Source: Celerinatantimonas yamalensis
Lineage (GTDB): Bacteria; Pseudomonadota; Gammaproteobacteria; Enterobacterales; Celerinatantimonadaceae
DNA length: 64,000 bases
Assembly (NCBI RefSeq): GCF_046054155.1
Contig: NZ_JBEQCT010000001.1
Location: 310,001-374,000, forward strand
Direction: 5' to 3'
Position 1 is the stretch's first letter; each line of letters starts with the position of its first letter. Positions 15,100 to 23,690 of this stretch are shown here, in pieces. The position numbers and the translations under genes were made by a program. The notes under the pieces are model-generated. The model made no database searches, was not told where the DNA came from, and saw only the letters and a list, made by a program, of their open reading frames with translations.

Positions 15100-16041
15100 G
15101 TGCTGTTAGAAGACCTTCAATTAGTGCTAAAAGTGGCTGAGTTTCGCAGCATTACTGCTGCCGCAACGCAATTAGATATGCGTACGGCTACGGCTAGTGC
15201 CGCACTTAAACGGGTAGAAAGCGCTTTGGGTGTGGAATTATTTACCCGCACAACTCGGCACCTACGTCTTTCAAGTGCGGGTGAAAAATACATTCCCCAG
15301 TGTGAGCAGGCACTGCTCATGCTGGATCAAGCGAAGCAGAACATGAAGGATGACCTGGATATTGTCGATGGAGAATTGCGCATCGCATTCTCTTCAGACT
15401 TGGGGCGCAACTTGGCTATTTCGTGGCTCGATGAGTTTATGGAAACCTACCCGGAGGTGAGCTTAAAGACAAATATCACAGATAGTAATATCGACTTCTA
15501 TCGCGATTCAGTAGACATCGCATTGCGTTATGGCTCGCCCAGTGATGCGAATCTTTATGGGTTTAAGATATGCACTGTGCCTACACTACTTTGTGCGACC
15601 CAAGACTATCTTGATATACACGGTACACCTGAACACCCGCATGAATTAGTTTCACACAACGGGCTTTTTTATCAGCTTAACGACATTACCTACGATAATT
15701 GGACGTTCTCGCACAGTAGCACGGGAGCCGAATATAAAATCAAGATGAATGGTAATCGCGCCTCTAATGATGGCGACCTTGTAAGGCGTTGGTGCTTAGC
15801 AGGTAAAGGCTTGGCGGTCAAATCATGCCTTGATATGTCCGCTGATTTATTATCAGGAAAGGTTTTTAGCATCATGCCCGAGTTCAAACCTAGATCTACT
15901 GAACTTTGGCTGATTTTTCCAAGCAGACAATCGATCACACCGGCCACTCGGCTACTCAGAGATTCTTTCAAAGAGAAAAGTGTAGCCATTTTAAATCAAC
16001 TGATCGACAAAGGAATTTTAGACGAGAGCGTTCTTGCTTAG
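15100..16041 (+). CDS. LysR-family transcriptional regulator
   Basis: 313 residues from the GTG at 15100; a TTG at 15070 would add 10 residues and cannot be excluded. The winged helix-turn-helix is at residues 2-60 (FRSITAAATQLDMRTATASAALKRVESALG, with LFTRTTRHLRLS), followed by a substrate-binding domain (LRIAFSSDLGRNLAISWL, DIALRYGSPSD, LCATQDYL). It is transcribed away from the quinone oxidoreductase, with about 100 nt between starts, so it probably controls that operon and itself from the shared region. The ligand is unknown. Confidence 0.9.
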   Translation: MLLEDLQLVLKVAEFRSITAAATQLDMRTATASAALKRVESALGVELFTRTTRHLRLSSAGEKYIPQCEQALLMLDQAKQNMKDDLDIVDGELRIAFSSDLGRNLAISWLDEFMETYPEVSLKTNITDSNIDFYRDSVDIALRYGSPSDANLYGFKICTVPTLLCATQDYLDIHGTPEHPHELVSHNGLFYQLNDITYDNWTFSHSSTGAEYKIKMNGNRASNDGDLVRRWCLAGKGLAVKSCLDMSADLLSGKVFSIMPEFKPRSTELWLIFPSRQSITPATRLLRDSFKEKSVAILNQLIDKGILDESVLA

Positions 16042-16131
16042 AGTTTGAAGATTGCTGATTGTGATAAAATATTTAAACTAAAATCCGTAAGCCGGTATCA
16101 AGGTTTTCTATATAATATGGTGAAATCAACA

Positions 16132-16198
16132 CATAACAAGGCCATCAATTTGACTGCTTTTCGCTGCGCTTCAAGCGGCAAATTATGGTGGCGTTGTA
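16132..16198 (+). repeat. attC site
   Basis: Boxes CATAACAAGG and GCGTTGT; inner arms GCCATCAATTTGACTGC and GCGGCAAATTATGGTGGC pair with small bulges. It follows the LysR gene and precedes the kinase cassette. Confidence 0.88.
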
Positions 16199-16212
16199 TT
16201 TTTTGAGAAAAT

Positions 16213-16719
16213 ATGAGAGTACACATCACAGGGAATGCAGGTTCTGGGAAAACGACGTTGGCTAAGCAGTTAGGTCAAGCTCTCAATATACCCGTCGATA
16301 GCTTGGATAGTGTCGTTTGGAAAGAGGGATGGGTTGCTGCTTCAAAAGAGGAGCGAACTTTAGGTGAGCAAAAGTTAGTTAATCAACGCCGCTGGATTAT
16401 TGAAGGTGTGTCAAAAACGGTTCGGGAGAATGCAGATTATGTCATCTTTCTTGATGTACCAAGGCATATTTGTTTGCTCCGTTGTTTTAAGCGTAACTTG
16501 CCTTATTTGTTTAGATCTCGCCCAGAGCTTCCCTCTAATTGTCCTGAGATCAGAGTCATCCTTAGGCTGATTAAACTAATTTGGATGTTTCCCTCCCTAG
16601 CAAGACCAATAATTTTGCAATCGCTGGATCAGCAAAAAGGTGTTGTACTTAGCCAAGTAATAAATCTGGACGATCTTGTTGCTCAGATAAAAGTTGAGTT
16701 GGGTGCGATTGGTAGGTAA
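16213..16719 (+). CDS. P-loop kinase, FlaR / adenylate-kinase-like
   Basis: 168 residues. A Walker A motif GNAGSGKT is at residues 7-14. Then come LDSVVWKEGW, the phrase RRWIIEGVSKTVRENADYVIFLDVPRHICLLRC and LPYLFRSRPELPSNCPE, which match the group annotated as topology modulation protein (FlaR), an adenylate-kinase-like P-loop family. Its substrate is not established. It sits alone between two attC sites (16132 and 16724), so it is a typical cassette gene. Start at ATG 16213 leaves a short 14-nt leader after the attC. Confidence 0.88.
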   Translation: MRVHITGNAGSGKTTLAKQLGQALNIPVDSLDSVVWKEGWVAASKEERTLGEQKLVNQRRWIIEGVSKTVRENADYVIFLDVPRHICLLRCFKRNLPYLFRSRPELPSNCPEIRVILRLIKLIWMFPSLARPIILQSLDQQKGVVLSQVINLDDLVAQIKVELGAIGR

Positions 16720-16723
16720 AAAG

Positions 16724-16846
16724 ATAACAAATTGCTTAAGCCTGATTTAGCAGGCGTGGCATTTTTTGTATGCGGTGGTTTCGGTGTTGAAGTGCAATGC
16801 GGCTGCTTGGTCATTGTGTGCATCACACCTTAGTAAAGCGTTAGAT
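16724..16846 (+). repeat. attC site (long type)
   Basis: It opens with GATAACAAATTGCTTAAGC and closes with CTTAGTAAAGCGTTAGAT, about 123 nt. The outer arms pair (GCTTAAG/CTTAGTAAAGC with mismatches) and the interior is variable, as in VCR-length repeats. Confidence 0.7.
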
Positions 16847-16856
16847 AAGGATGTTT

Positions 16857-17127
16857 AGATGGACTGCGAGCGAAGCTGATAGTGAAGCGATATCAGCACT
16901 ATTAGACTCTCACGGGGAATGAGTCGTTTATTTCCGAGCGCATCAAGCAACTCGTCGCGCATCCTGACGAGGAGCTTCTTGTGGTTACTGACGCGAGTCA
17001 GGTTAATGTCGTCATTTCCGTGCATTTTATTCCACAACTTGCTTTAGCTGGCGACTTCGCCCGCATAAGCTATTTCTGCGTCGCCGATACGGCTCGGGGC
17101 CGAGGGATTGGCGCTTACATGGCATAA
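16857..17127 (+). pseudogene. GNAT acetyltransferase pseudogene
   Basis: Two frames together read as part of a GNAT protein. The first (from about 16857) gives MFRWTASEADSEAISALLDSHG and stops. The second gives ERIKQLVAHPDEELLVVTD, then VISVHFIPQLALAGDFARIS and the acetyl-CoA loop VADTARGRGIGAYM before a TAA at 17125. The C-terminal part of the fold is missing. It has at least one frameshift and one truncation. It directly follows an attC, so it was a cassette gene. Confidence 0.75.
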
Positions 17128-17224
17128 AGTTTTTACGCTAAAGCTCTTCCTGAGTAAATGTTCGTTTTGAGCGTTTCATTAAATGTACTCGTGCAAATCA
17201 GTATGTTAGCAAAACCATTGCGTT

Positions 17225-17512
17225 GACCATTTGAATCTACAGTAGCCTTTTTTAAAATATCATTGGTTCCTTAAGATTGGCTATTCTCTTCTTGAACTCA
17301 CGAATTTCTATTTGTTCTGGCGTCAGCGGAGACGCTTTCGGCGCAATGCCTTGTTGCTCTTGTTTTAGTTGCCTAACTCAACGATCCATCGCCGATTTAC
17401 TTACGTTCATTGCGTTGGCTGCTTCGATGATCGAATAGCCATGCTCTGTTACTCATTGTGCTGCTTCTAGTTTAAACTCTGCACTAAAAGAGCGTCTTGT
17501 ACGATTTGCCAT
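17225..17512 (-). pseudogene. IS3-family orfA remnant
   Basis: On the minus strand from 17512 the frame reads MANRTRRSFSAEFKLEAAQ, stop, VTEHGYSIIEAANAMNVSKSAM, stop, VRQLKQEQQGIAPKASPLTPEQ and a leucine-zipper-like stretch. This is the helix-turn-helix orfA of an IS3-group element with at least two in-frame stops; orfB is missing. The end at 17225 (GTTGACCATTTGAATCTACAG) resembles the orfA/orfB junction of the relic at 27010-27060. Confidence 0.75.
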
Positions 17513-17631
17513 AAAGTCACCTGTTTGCTTCTGAGATGTATCTTAACATCTCTATTCAGGTGGCTAAATTAACTGTACCACTACACTACTCCAAGATGGA
17601 TCAAACTGTACTTCACTTTAGTACAAAAGAA

Positions 17632-17976
17632 TCATTTCTTCATCATCTTGGATAAATCAGCAAATGGATTGTATGTCGCTGTTTGGTGTTCATCTTCTCC
17701 TGGCTTTACTTCACTACCGTAACGCTCATGTTCTAGGTATTTGCTATGTTCATTATCGTGGCAGTAGAGGCATAACAGCTCCCAGTTGCTACCATCTTCT
17801 GGATTATTCGTATGGTCATGATCTTTGTGATGAACTGTTAATTCACGTAGATTTGAGTATACAAACTCTCGAGCGCAGTTTCCGCATACCCAAGGATAGA
17901 GTTTAAGTGCTTTTTCTCGATAACCAGCTTCTTTACGTGCATAACTGGCACTGGTTCCGTAATAGTCTGATGACAT
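17632..17976 (-). CDS. yajD: HNH nuclease family protein YajD
   Basis: 114 residues, matching the E. coli YajD length and sequence pattern closely: KEAGYREKALKLYPWVCGNC, REFVYSNLRELTVHHKDHDH, TNNPEDGSNWELLCLYCHD, and the C-terminal YNPFADLSKMMKK. Zinc ligands are CxxC (residues 31-34) and CxxC-type LCLYC; the HNH catalytic residues are the HHKDHDH run and NWELLCLYCHDNEH. The biological role of YajD is unknown. It lies on the minus strand between an IS3 relic and an IS4 end, so it may be a resident gene surrounded by insertions. Confidence 0.95.
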   Translation of the reverse strand: MSSDYYGTSASYARKEAGYREKALKLYPWVCGNCAREFVYSNLRELTVHHKDHDHTNNPEDGSNWELLCLYCHDNEHSKYLEHERYGSEVKPGEDEHQTATYNPFADLSKMMKK

Positions 17977-18065
17977 ACTTGTATCCTTAAGTTTTATCTA
18001 ACCTCAGATGCTAGCACGAGTACAAGTTGGAAAAAATGACCAATTGCTCTCAGTGATAAGGCGCT

Positions 18066-18161
18066 GACGGATTCCCTCATAATTTTCCAAGCTCTGTGTT
18101 GTGTGTGAGCCGTTGATACTCAGTTATTGCCCATTGATAGTGGGACTCATTGATTTGATAG
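18066..18161. mobile_element. IS4 left-end fragment
   Basis: 96 nt nearly identical to the left end of the IS4 relic at 12505-12600 (both share CCTCATAATTTTCCAAG and GAGCCGTTGATACTCAG), cut at GATTTGAT where it fuses to the group II intron relic. It is preceded by GCGCTGACGG, the same flank as at 12495. Confidence 0.85.
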
Positions 18162-18798
18162 TGTTGCGCCTGTGGCGGAGCTCGTTTTTTTCGAGTGAAC
18201 AAGACAGGTGAAACGTACACAGAGAATGATGCAGGCCATAGGGACTATTGTGGTCCTGAAGTGCGGGTATCGTTTCGACATAGTCCATCTGACTGACGAG
18301 GCTTGTAACGCCACCGAAGTCCATGCAAAGCAACCGTTAAAGTGGGGTTGCGGCGAGTCAGCGGAGTTATTAAGCCGTGGCATGCATCAAGAGAGACATC
18401 AGGAACTTGAGAGAGCCTAAGTCGTCCCACAAGGAAAGTGGTAGGGAAGCTAAGCAAACTACTGCAAGGCAAACGAAGACACTTTGACAGTCAGACCCGC
18501 TCATAGTCGTCCGAGACGGTAAAGCCGATCACATGGCGAAGGGGCTGGCAGTTATATCCCGTGTTGAGCAGACACATAGGTCGGACAATGTAGGGCTGGA
18601 GACATGATGACAAACATCACATTTAAAGTACATACCCACCCCAAACACAGGTTTCAGAATTTATATGGATTACTAAATACTGATAGTCTGTATCAACGCT
18701 GGGAGCAACTCAATAAGCAAGCCGCGCCAGGTATTGATGGGATGATCATCAATCATTACCAGCAACGGTTAGTTGCAAATATCAATTGCTTAAGTCAC
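18161..18798 (+). mobile_element. Group II intron 3, truncated at both ends
   Basis: From GTGTTGCGCCTGTGGCGGAG on, it follows intron copies 1 and 2 through the 5' RNA domains and the first 65 codons of the reverse transcriptase, then breaks off at 18798. The 5' end (about 60 nt including GTGCG) was replaced by an IS4 end. At the 3' break, CAGCTTGTTCGGTGGCGTTGTA looks like the end of an attC. Confidence 0.85.
18604..18797 (+). pseudogene. ltrA: Group II intron reverse transcriptase, N-terminal fragment
   Basis: Codons 1-65 match copy 1 (HPKHRFQNLYGLLNTDSLYQ, then VDGM-like IDGM and HYQQRL) and end after NINCLSHS, where the frame enters unrelated DNA and stops at 18870. All catalytic blocks are missing. 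Confidence 0.9.
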
Positions 18799-19216
18799 AG
18801 CTTGTTCGGTGGCGTTGTACCTGCCAAATGTAAATTAGGCGCAGCGAAAGGATGTTGCAAGAAAAGTTAGCAGCTGAGCAATCATTTATGAACATTACAG
18901 TAAAGTCTATGAATCGTTTCCGCTTCATGTTGCAGATGTTAGTCGCAAATGGCTATGACATAACAAGTAGAGGACTATGGGCATGCTGAGGGTGAAAGAA
19001 TTTGCTTCAAAAAAACGATATAGCCAAACAATCTCTAACAAAAGTTGTAAGGCAAGCCCACCCGTTATAGCGGGCGGGGAATGTCAGAGAACTCTTTTTG
19101 AAGAATGTTATTAATAATTTATACTGACAATATAAATGGCAACACTTAAGTTGCTTTATATAGAAATAGCAACTAATATGTTTCCATATGTTAAAAAGCA
19201 ACTTATTAGTTTCCTT
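18799..19216. other. Remnant DNA before hipBA
   Basis: No firm gene. A 45-codon frame at 18852-18989 (MLQEKLAAEQSFMNITVKSM onward) could be a gene fragment. A G/C hairpin CCCACCCG-ttatag-CGGGCGGG lies at about 19058-19079 and may act as a terminator ahead of hipBA. The rest is A/T-rich, with a plausible promoter area for hipB. Confidence 0.4.
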
Positions 19217-19567
19217 ATGATAAATCTACTACAGCAAATAAAAAATCGACGTTTAGCACTTCAACTCAAGCAGAATGAAATGCCAATGCGTATCGGCATT
19301 TCTAGGCAGCAATACCAACGACTTGAAGCAAAAGGCAACCCAAGACTCGATACTCTTGAATTAATTGCCAAAGGCTTAAATAGCGACGTCATGCTGATCC
19401 CAAAAGAAAAGCTTAGCGCTGTTTTAGCAGTACTTGAAAGTCAGGGTAACAACACGTCTTTACAGAACATGCAACTCAACCATTCCAATGAGCAAAAAAA
19501 GCTATCTGATGATCCATGGAAAGGATTACTAGAAGATGGAGACGACGAAGATGACAACGGAAATTAA
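19217..19567 (+). CDS. hipB: HipB-like antitoxin / HTH repressor
   Basis: 116 residues from the ATG at 19217, taken instead of the upstream ATG at 19136 because homology begins at INLLQQIKNRRLALQLKQNE. The XRE-type helix-turn-helix covers residues 4-58 (MPMRIGISRQQYQRLEAKGN, LDTLELIAKGL). The C-terminal tail is acidic (DGDDEDDNGN) and overlaps the start of hipA. It should neutralise HipA and repress the operon by binding its promoter. The overlap of 17 nt with hipA implies coupled translation. Confidence 0.85.
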   Translation: MINLLQQIKNRRLALQLKQNEMPMRIGISRQQYQRLEAKGNPRLDTLELIAKGLNSDVMLIPKEKLSAVLAVLESQGNNTSLQNMQLNHSNEQKKLSDDPWKGLLEDGDDEDDNGN

Positions 19568-20804
19568 TGTTCTTAAGTTGACTCTACATGGCCATCTAGT
19601 CGGGTATTTGGCCGGTGCAAAAAATGGACGCAATGTCCTACATTTCGCAGGAAGCTATCAATCTAATGTCACACGTCCAACTTTCAGCTTAACCACACAT
19701 CCAAATTTTCCTCGTGCCGATAAAATGTTGTCAGAGTCATGGGCCACAAACCAACGTCTACATCCTATTTTGTCTAATCTCTTGCCTGAAGGTTCCTTAC
19801 GAGAACTTATCGCTCAAGGGCTCAAAACCCATGTTGATAATGAATTCCATATTTTATCTTATCTTGGTATGGATTTACCTGGTGCATTAGTTGCTGAGCC
19901 AATGGAGCCTGAAGATGTACCTATACATTTATTATCCTCTCATGGCCAAGTGAAAGCCGTTAAATTCGAGAAGCTCAGCCAAGAAAACAAGTTCTCCTTG
20001 GCCGGTGTTCAAATGAAGTTTTCCATGAAGGAAAAAGATGGGCGATACAATCTATCGAAAGACAATGTACTTGGCGATTGGATTTTGAAAACACCTTCCA
20101 CTAAGCATAAGGAAGTACCTGCCAATGAGTTTACAGCAATGACTCTTGTTTCTCTCATTGGTGTCGATGTCCCTGAAATAAAATTGGTCCAGCTCGACCG
20201 ACTAGACAACCTTCCTCAAATTAACCTTCCCGACGAAAAATTGGCCTTCGCCATAAAGCGGTTTGACCGACATGAAGATCAACGGATTCACATGGAAGAC
20301 TTTGCTCAAGTTCTAGTGAAATACCCACATGAGAAATACAACTCAGGCAACTACGAGCAAATAGCAAAAATCCTGTATCAGTTTTCTGGTGATGGTCTAA
20401 TAGATGTCCAGCAACTTGCCCGTCGTTTACTTGCCAACATTCTGCTAGCAAATGGCGACGCTCATTTAAAAAACTGGAGTTTATTGTATTCAGACCAAAT
20501 CACCCCCAGACTTTCCCCTGCTTACGACATAGTCACAACCAGTGTTTATATCGAAAACGAACAGCACTTTGCGCTTAATCTCGCTAAAACTAAAAATTGG
20601 TATGACGTCTCATATAAACACTTTGAATATTGGGCTACTAAATCAGATATTCCATGGCGAGCGATCAAGCCACATTTGGATGATGCAATGGAAAAAGCCA
20701 GAAGCCTTTGGCCTGATGCTTTGGACAACCTACCAATGCATGAAGAACACAAACAACAACTGAGGATGCATATGCAGAGACTTCATGAGGATTTTCGAAT
20801 TTAA
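19551..20804 (+). CDS. hipA: HipA-family serine/threonine kinase toxin
   Basis: 417 residues from the ATG at 19551, within the end of hipB. HipA kinases phosphorylate targets such as glutamyl-tRNA synthetase and induce persistence. Order of features: N-terminal subdomain 1 (LTLHGHLVGYLAGAKNG, HPILSNLLPEGSLRELIAQ), the GVQMKFSM strand, the nucleotide-binding WILKTPSTKHKEVPANEF, KRFDRHEDQRIHMEDFAQ, the catalytic NILLANGDAHLKNWSLLY (Asp of GDxHxKN) and the metal-binding SPAYDIVTT. It appears complete. It is flanked by mobile-element relics, not by clear attC sites. Confidence 0.93.
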   Translation: MTTEINVLKLTLHGHLVGYLAGAKNGRNVLHFAGSYQSNVTRPTFSLTTHPNFPRADKMLSESWATNQRLHPILSNLLPEGSLRELIAQGLKTHVDNEFHILSYLGMDLPGALVAEPMEPEDVPIHLLSSHGQVKAVKFEKLSQENKFSLAGVQMKFSMKEKDGRYNLSKDNVLGDWILKTPSTKHKEVPANEFTAMTLVSLIGVDVPEIKLVQLDRLDNLPQINLPDEKLAFAIKRFDRHEDQRIHMEDFAQVLVKYPHEKYNSGNYEQIAKILYQFSGDGLIDVQQLARRLLANILLANGDAHLKNWSLLYSDQITPRLSPAYDIVTTSVYIENEQHFALNLAKTKNWYDVSYKHFEYWATKSDIPWRAIKPHLDDAMEKARSLWPDALDNLPMHEEHKQQLRMHMQRLHEDFRI

Positions 20805-20810
20805 AAGTGT

Positions 20811-21262
20811 CTAGCAAAGTCTGGGGAGTCCAATGTGGTGTTTATCTCTGGATTTAAACACATATAAGTGACAGGGCATGGGGTTAGCGTCGCACAGCTG
20901 TTGGACAAGCCACTGATATAAAACCAAACGCTCATGATTAAGGTGATGATTGCCGAGTAAACGGTCGATTCGTTTAATCTTGTGTTTTGGGGCTATACGG
21001 GTTTTGATATGTCGACCTAAGGCGGTCAGAGACAAACAGTCCCCATCGAGTAAGGATGTAGTCGCAGCATCAGAGAATGAAAACGTTTTTTGTGAATTTG
21101 CGGACACTACTCGAGCAGTATTTGGTGTAATATTTGAGTTTCGCGCATTCCGACTGCCTCCGCGCAGAGTTTGATAGGATTTGTTTTTTTGCGAAATTAA
21201 TTAGATCAAACAACGGGATGCGTGTCTACTATATTGAATTTCCGAAGAATAATGAGGTAATT
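20811..21262 (-). pseudogene. IS4-family transposase N-terminal relic with right end
   Basis: Codons from 21107 leftward include LGRHIKTRIAPKHKIKRIDR and LLGNHHLNHERLVLYQW, the conserved N-terminal region of the same IS4 type as the relic at 12505, cut after about 98 codons. Upstream (21110-21262) lies its promoter end, finishing in AATAATGAGGTAATTCGCTAG, similar to the right ends at 13085 and 21711. It is followed at 21277 by GCGTTATG, an attC R' box. Confidence 0.8.
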
Positions 21263-21312
21263 CGCTAGAGCAAGGCGTTATGTGTATATAAATTGTAAAG
21301 TGAGAATGAATA

Positions 21313-21642
21313 ATGACTGATGTTCCAAACAAAATTACGTTTTTTGAATTTCTTACACCATTGATTACATCTGGTAAAAAGACAATAACGATCCGAGATA
21401 AGTCAGAAAGTCACTATGTTGTAGGCTCTCAAGTCGAAGTTTTCACGTTGGAAACAGATCAAAAGGTTTGTGATATAGAAATTGAATCTGTGGAACCAAT
21501 AAAGTTTGATGACATCAATGAATTCCATGCTCAACAGGAGTCTTTGGAATTACAGAGGCTTAAAGAACTAATCAAAGAAATTTACCCAAATACAAATGAA
21601 TTGTTTGTTATCACATATAAGTTAATGCCAAACAATACATAA
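21313..21642 (+). CDS. yqfB: N4-acetylcytidine amidohydrolase, YqfB-like (ASCH domain)
   Basis: 109 residues from ATG 21313. It matches the E. coli YqfB pattern along its length: ITFFEFLTPLITSGKKTITI, RDKSESHYVVGSQVEV, then HAQQESLELQRLKELIKEIYP and LFVITYKL. Lys22/23, Thr24 and Glu76 correspond to the Lys21, Thr24, Glu74 triad of YqfB, which hydrolyses N4-acetylcytidine to cytidine. It is the single gene of a cassette, with an R' box at 21277 and attC sequence from 21639. Confidence 0.9.
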   Translation: MTDVPNKITFFEFLTPLITSGKKTITIRDKSESHYVVGSQVEVFTLETDQKVCDIEIESVEPIKFDDINEFHAQQESLELQRLKELIKEIYPNTNELFVITYKLMPNNT

Positions 21643-21744
21643 CAAATTGCTGCGCTTGGGCTTGATACAGTTGTCGCGGTTTTTGCTAAAATAAAAAACG
21701 GCAAAAGCAGCATTATGAGGGGATTTGTAAGAATGCGGCGTTAT
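21639..21744 (+). repeat. attC site carrying an IS4 end
   Basis: It starts CATAACAAATTGCTGCGCTTG and finishes ATGCGGCGTTATA. Between them, GCATTATGAGGGGATTTGTAA (21710-21730) copies the right end of the IS4 relic at 13085-13103, so the repeat is a composite of attC and IS sequence. Confidence 0.7.
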
Positions 21745-21762
21745 ATTTAATGTAGAGTCAAT

Positions 21763-22794
21763 ATGAATTTAAACCAATTTGTTTTACCGTACACTGATAT
21801 GTACGGCCCATATCTTTTCATATCAGCTGTGCTTTTAATCTCAATTTTAAGTCTAAATAAAAAGGGTGTGGTAGATGCTTCGATTAGTATCAATAACTCT
21901 AATTTCCTTAAAGGACTATTCATTTTAACAGTGGTACTCCATCACTTCTTTCTAAAAAGTGTTGTTCATGAAACTATAGTTGATGTTGTTATTAACAAAA
22001 TTTATTCGAGCGCGGGGTTCCTAGCCGTAGGGATTTTCTTTTTTCTATCTGGATATGGGTTAAGTGCCAGTAGAAAAAATATCTCACTTTACAATCTACT
22101 AAAAATTAAGTTATTCAGGGTATATATACCTTGTCTTGTAGTTAACTTAGTAGTTTCTATTTTGCTACATAAAAATATATTGCAATCATTCAACCCGATT
22201 GCATTTGATACGACACAATGGTTTATTATTGCGATTTTATTTTTTTATTTATTTGACTTTTTCGCTATAAAAATAAATATTGGAATTCTTACAATTAATT
22301 TTTTTGTCATTATATGGGTTATCGTGTGCATTAAACTAGACTTAGGTTTGTGGTGGTATGAGTCATCTTTCTGTTTCCCACTTGGTTATATTTGGCAAAA
22401 ACATAGTTCGATAATCACAGAATTTATTTCACGAAACACAACAAAAATACTAACTTTATTGTTTATTTTTTTCGGTGTTTCATTTCTAATAGAGCTTCGA
22501 TATCCTTACGAAACTTTTCTCACTGCAGTTATATTTAGCTTATTTATTTCATTGGTTGTTGCAAGATTTAACCCAACAAATAAGATAATGAATGCTATCG
22601 GTAAGTCATCTCTTGAAATATATATTCTTCATATTAAGCTTGCTTGGATTATGATTTATATCATGAACACTTTCAAAATAACAAATAGCTTTTCTTTTAT
22701 AATCTATATGGTAGTTTTAATAATTTCGGGCATGATTTTTTCAAAAATAAACAATTATATACTGATCAAAATAAAATCCAGAAAATTATTTTAA
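21763..22794 (+). CDS. Acyltransferase-3 family integral membrane protein
   Basis: 343 residues with about ten hydrophobic segments. Family signatures: ILTVVLHHFFL (the acyltransferase-3 histidine in the first helix region), AVGIFFFLSGYGLSASRKN, the basic KIKLFRVYIPCL and the TQWFIIAILFFYLFDF segment. Such enzymes transfer acetyl or other acyl groups to sugars of surface polysaccharides or peptidoglycan from the cytoplasmic side. The acceptor is unknown. It is strongly A/T-rich compared with the neighbouring resident genes, as many cassette genes are. It lies between an attC (21639) and an attC remnant (22845). Confidence 0.88.
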   Translation: MNLNQFVLPYTDMYGPYLFISAVLLISILSLNKKGVVDASISINNSNFLKGLFILTVVLHHFFLKSVVHETIVDVVINKIYSSAGFLAVGIFFFLSGYGLSASRKNISLYNLLKIKLFRVYIPCLVVNLVVSILLHKNILQSFNPIAFDTTQWFIIAILFFYLFDFFAIKINIGILTINFFVIIWVIVCIKLDLGLWWYESSFCFPLGYIWQKHSSIITEFISRNTTKILTLLFIFFGVSFLIELRYPYETFLTAVIFSLFISLVVARFNPTNKIMNAIGKSSLEIYILHIKLAWIMIYIMNTFKITNSFSFIIYMVVLIISGMIFSKINNYILIKIKSRKLF

Positions 22795-22844
22795 TGGGTA
22801 GGGTACGACCAAAAAAGAATGGCATGTTAAAAATATAGCAAGCC

Positions 22845-22905
22845 AATCAACTGGACAAATACAGCTGGCTATTTTCGCTTTGCTCAAATGTAGCCAACAG
22901 TTATT
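22845..22905 (+). repeat. attC remnant
   Basis: AGCCAATCAACTGGACAAATACAGCTGGCT and AGCCAACAGTT resemble the core of the VCR-like attC at 13481, but the R' box is lost where insertion-sequence debris begins. Confidence 0.6.
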
Positions 22906-23286
22906 TTATAGACTCAAGGTGATTCCTTGGTTGGTAACTGAAGTGTGTATTTTTTCAAATGAGCTCATCGAGCGTTCGTTGTAATCCATTCAAATCAAAA
23001 AGCCAATAATCTCGCAATGGCTGTGCGCGTATCACCATTCGGCAGATTGCCTTTTTTCGAGTCATTGAGGCATCGTTCTTTGGGTTCGGTTGTTTGATGA
23101 TGACAAGACCAGCCACGGTGACCGCAAAATCGTCTCTTCGCTACTGCTTTGTGGCGCACCTTGGCGCGTTAGGTAGAATATGGCTATCGAGTTTGATTTT
23201 ACCCCGCTTTAACGGGCACCAATATCTATCAGATGAGATGTTCAATTACCAAATATATGTCTCAAATTATTTATTCCGGGCTAAGC
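22906..23286. other. Insertion-sequence debris
   Basis: No intact gene. Minus-strand frames give short transposase-like scraps (WLFDLNGLQRTLDELI). I cannot assign the family. It joins an attC remnant to an IS5 relic. Confidence 0.4.
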
Positions 23287-23669
23287 GTGTTGATCTTTGG
23301 TGGTTTGCCCATCTATTTTGAGTTATCAGAAGATCAAAGAAACGACATTGCTCGCGCGATAGCTTAGTCGACCATCTGAAAGAGATAAATGTGTTCGTCG
23401 CTGATAAGGGGTATGACAGCAAAGCTCTGAGGACATATGTTGATTCAAAAGGTAGTAAAACGGTCATACCTAAGAGATATGATGGTCAGGATATAGATAA
23501 GGACAGCGTAGATTGGTGCCTGTATAAGTACCGACATTTAGTTGAAAATGCTTTTGCAAGGATTAAACACTTTCGTTCTATATCAATAAGATACGATAAA
23601 TTAGCAAGAAACTACGTCCGTATGGTGTCACTAGCATTTTCTGTGATGTGGCTACCGATACATTGCTGA
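23287..23669 (+). pseudogene. IS5-family transposase C-terminal fragment
   Basis: From 23287 one frame reads LPIYFELSEDQRNDIARAIA and stops at 23365; a second frame from 23391 continues with INVFVADKGYDSKALRTYVD, IPKRYDGQDIDKDSVDWCLY and RHLVENAFARIKHFRSI, the C-terminal DDE part of an IS427-group IS5 transposase, with its last acidic residue in the LVENAFARIK motif. A frameshift separates the halves and the N-terminal third is absent. Non-functional. Confidence 0.8.
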
Positions 23670-23690
23670 ATGAAATTTGTACAGCAACGA

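Noticed and set aside
23094..23321. 75-codon plus-strand frame
   Set aside because: Overlaps insertion-sequence debris and the start of the IS5 fragment in another frame; not a gene.
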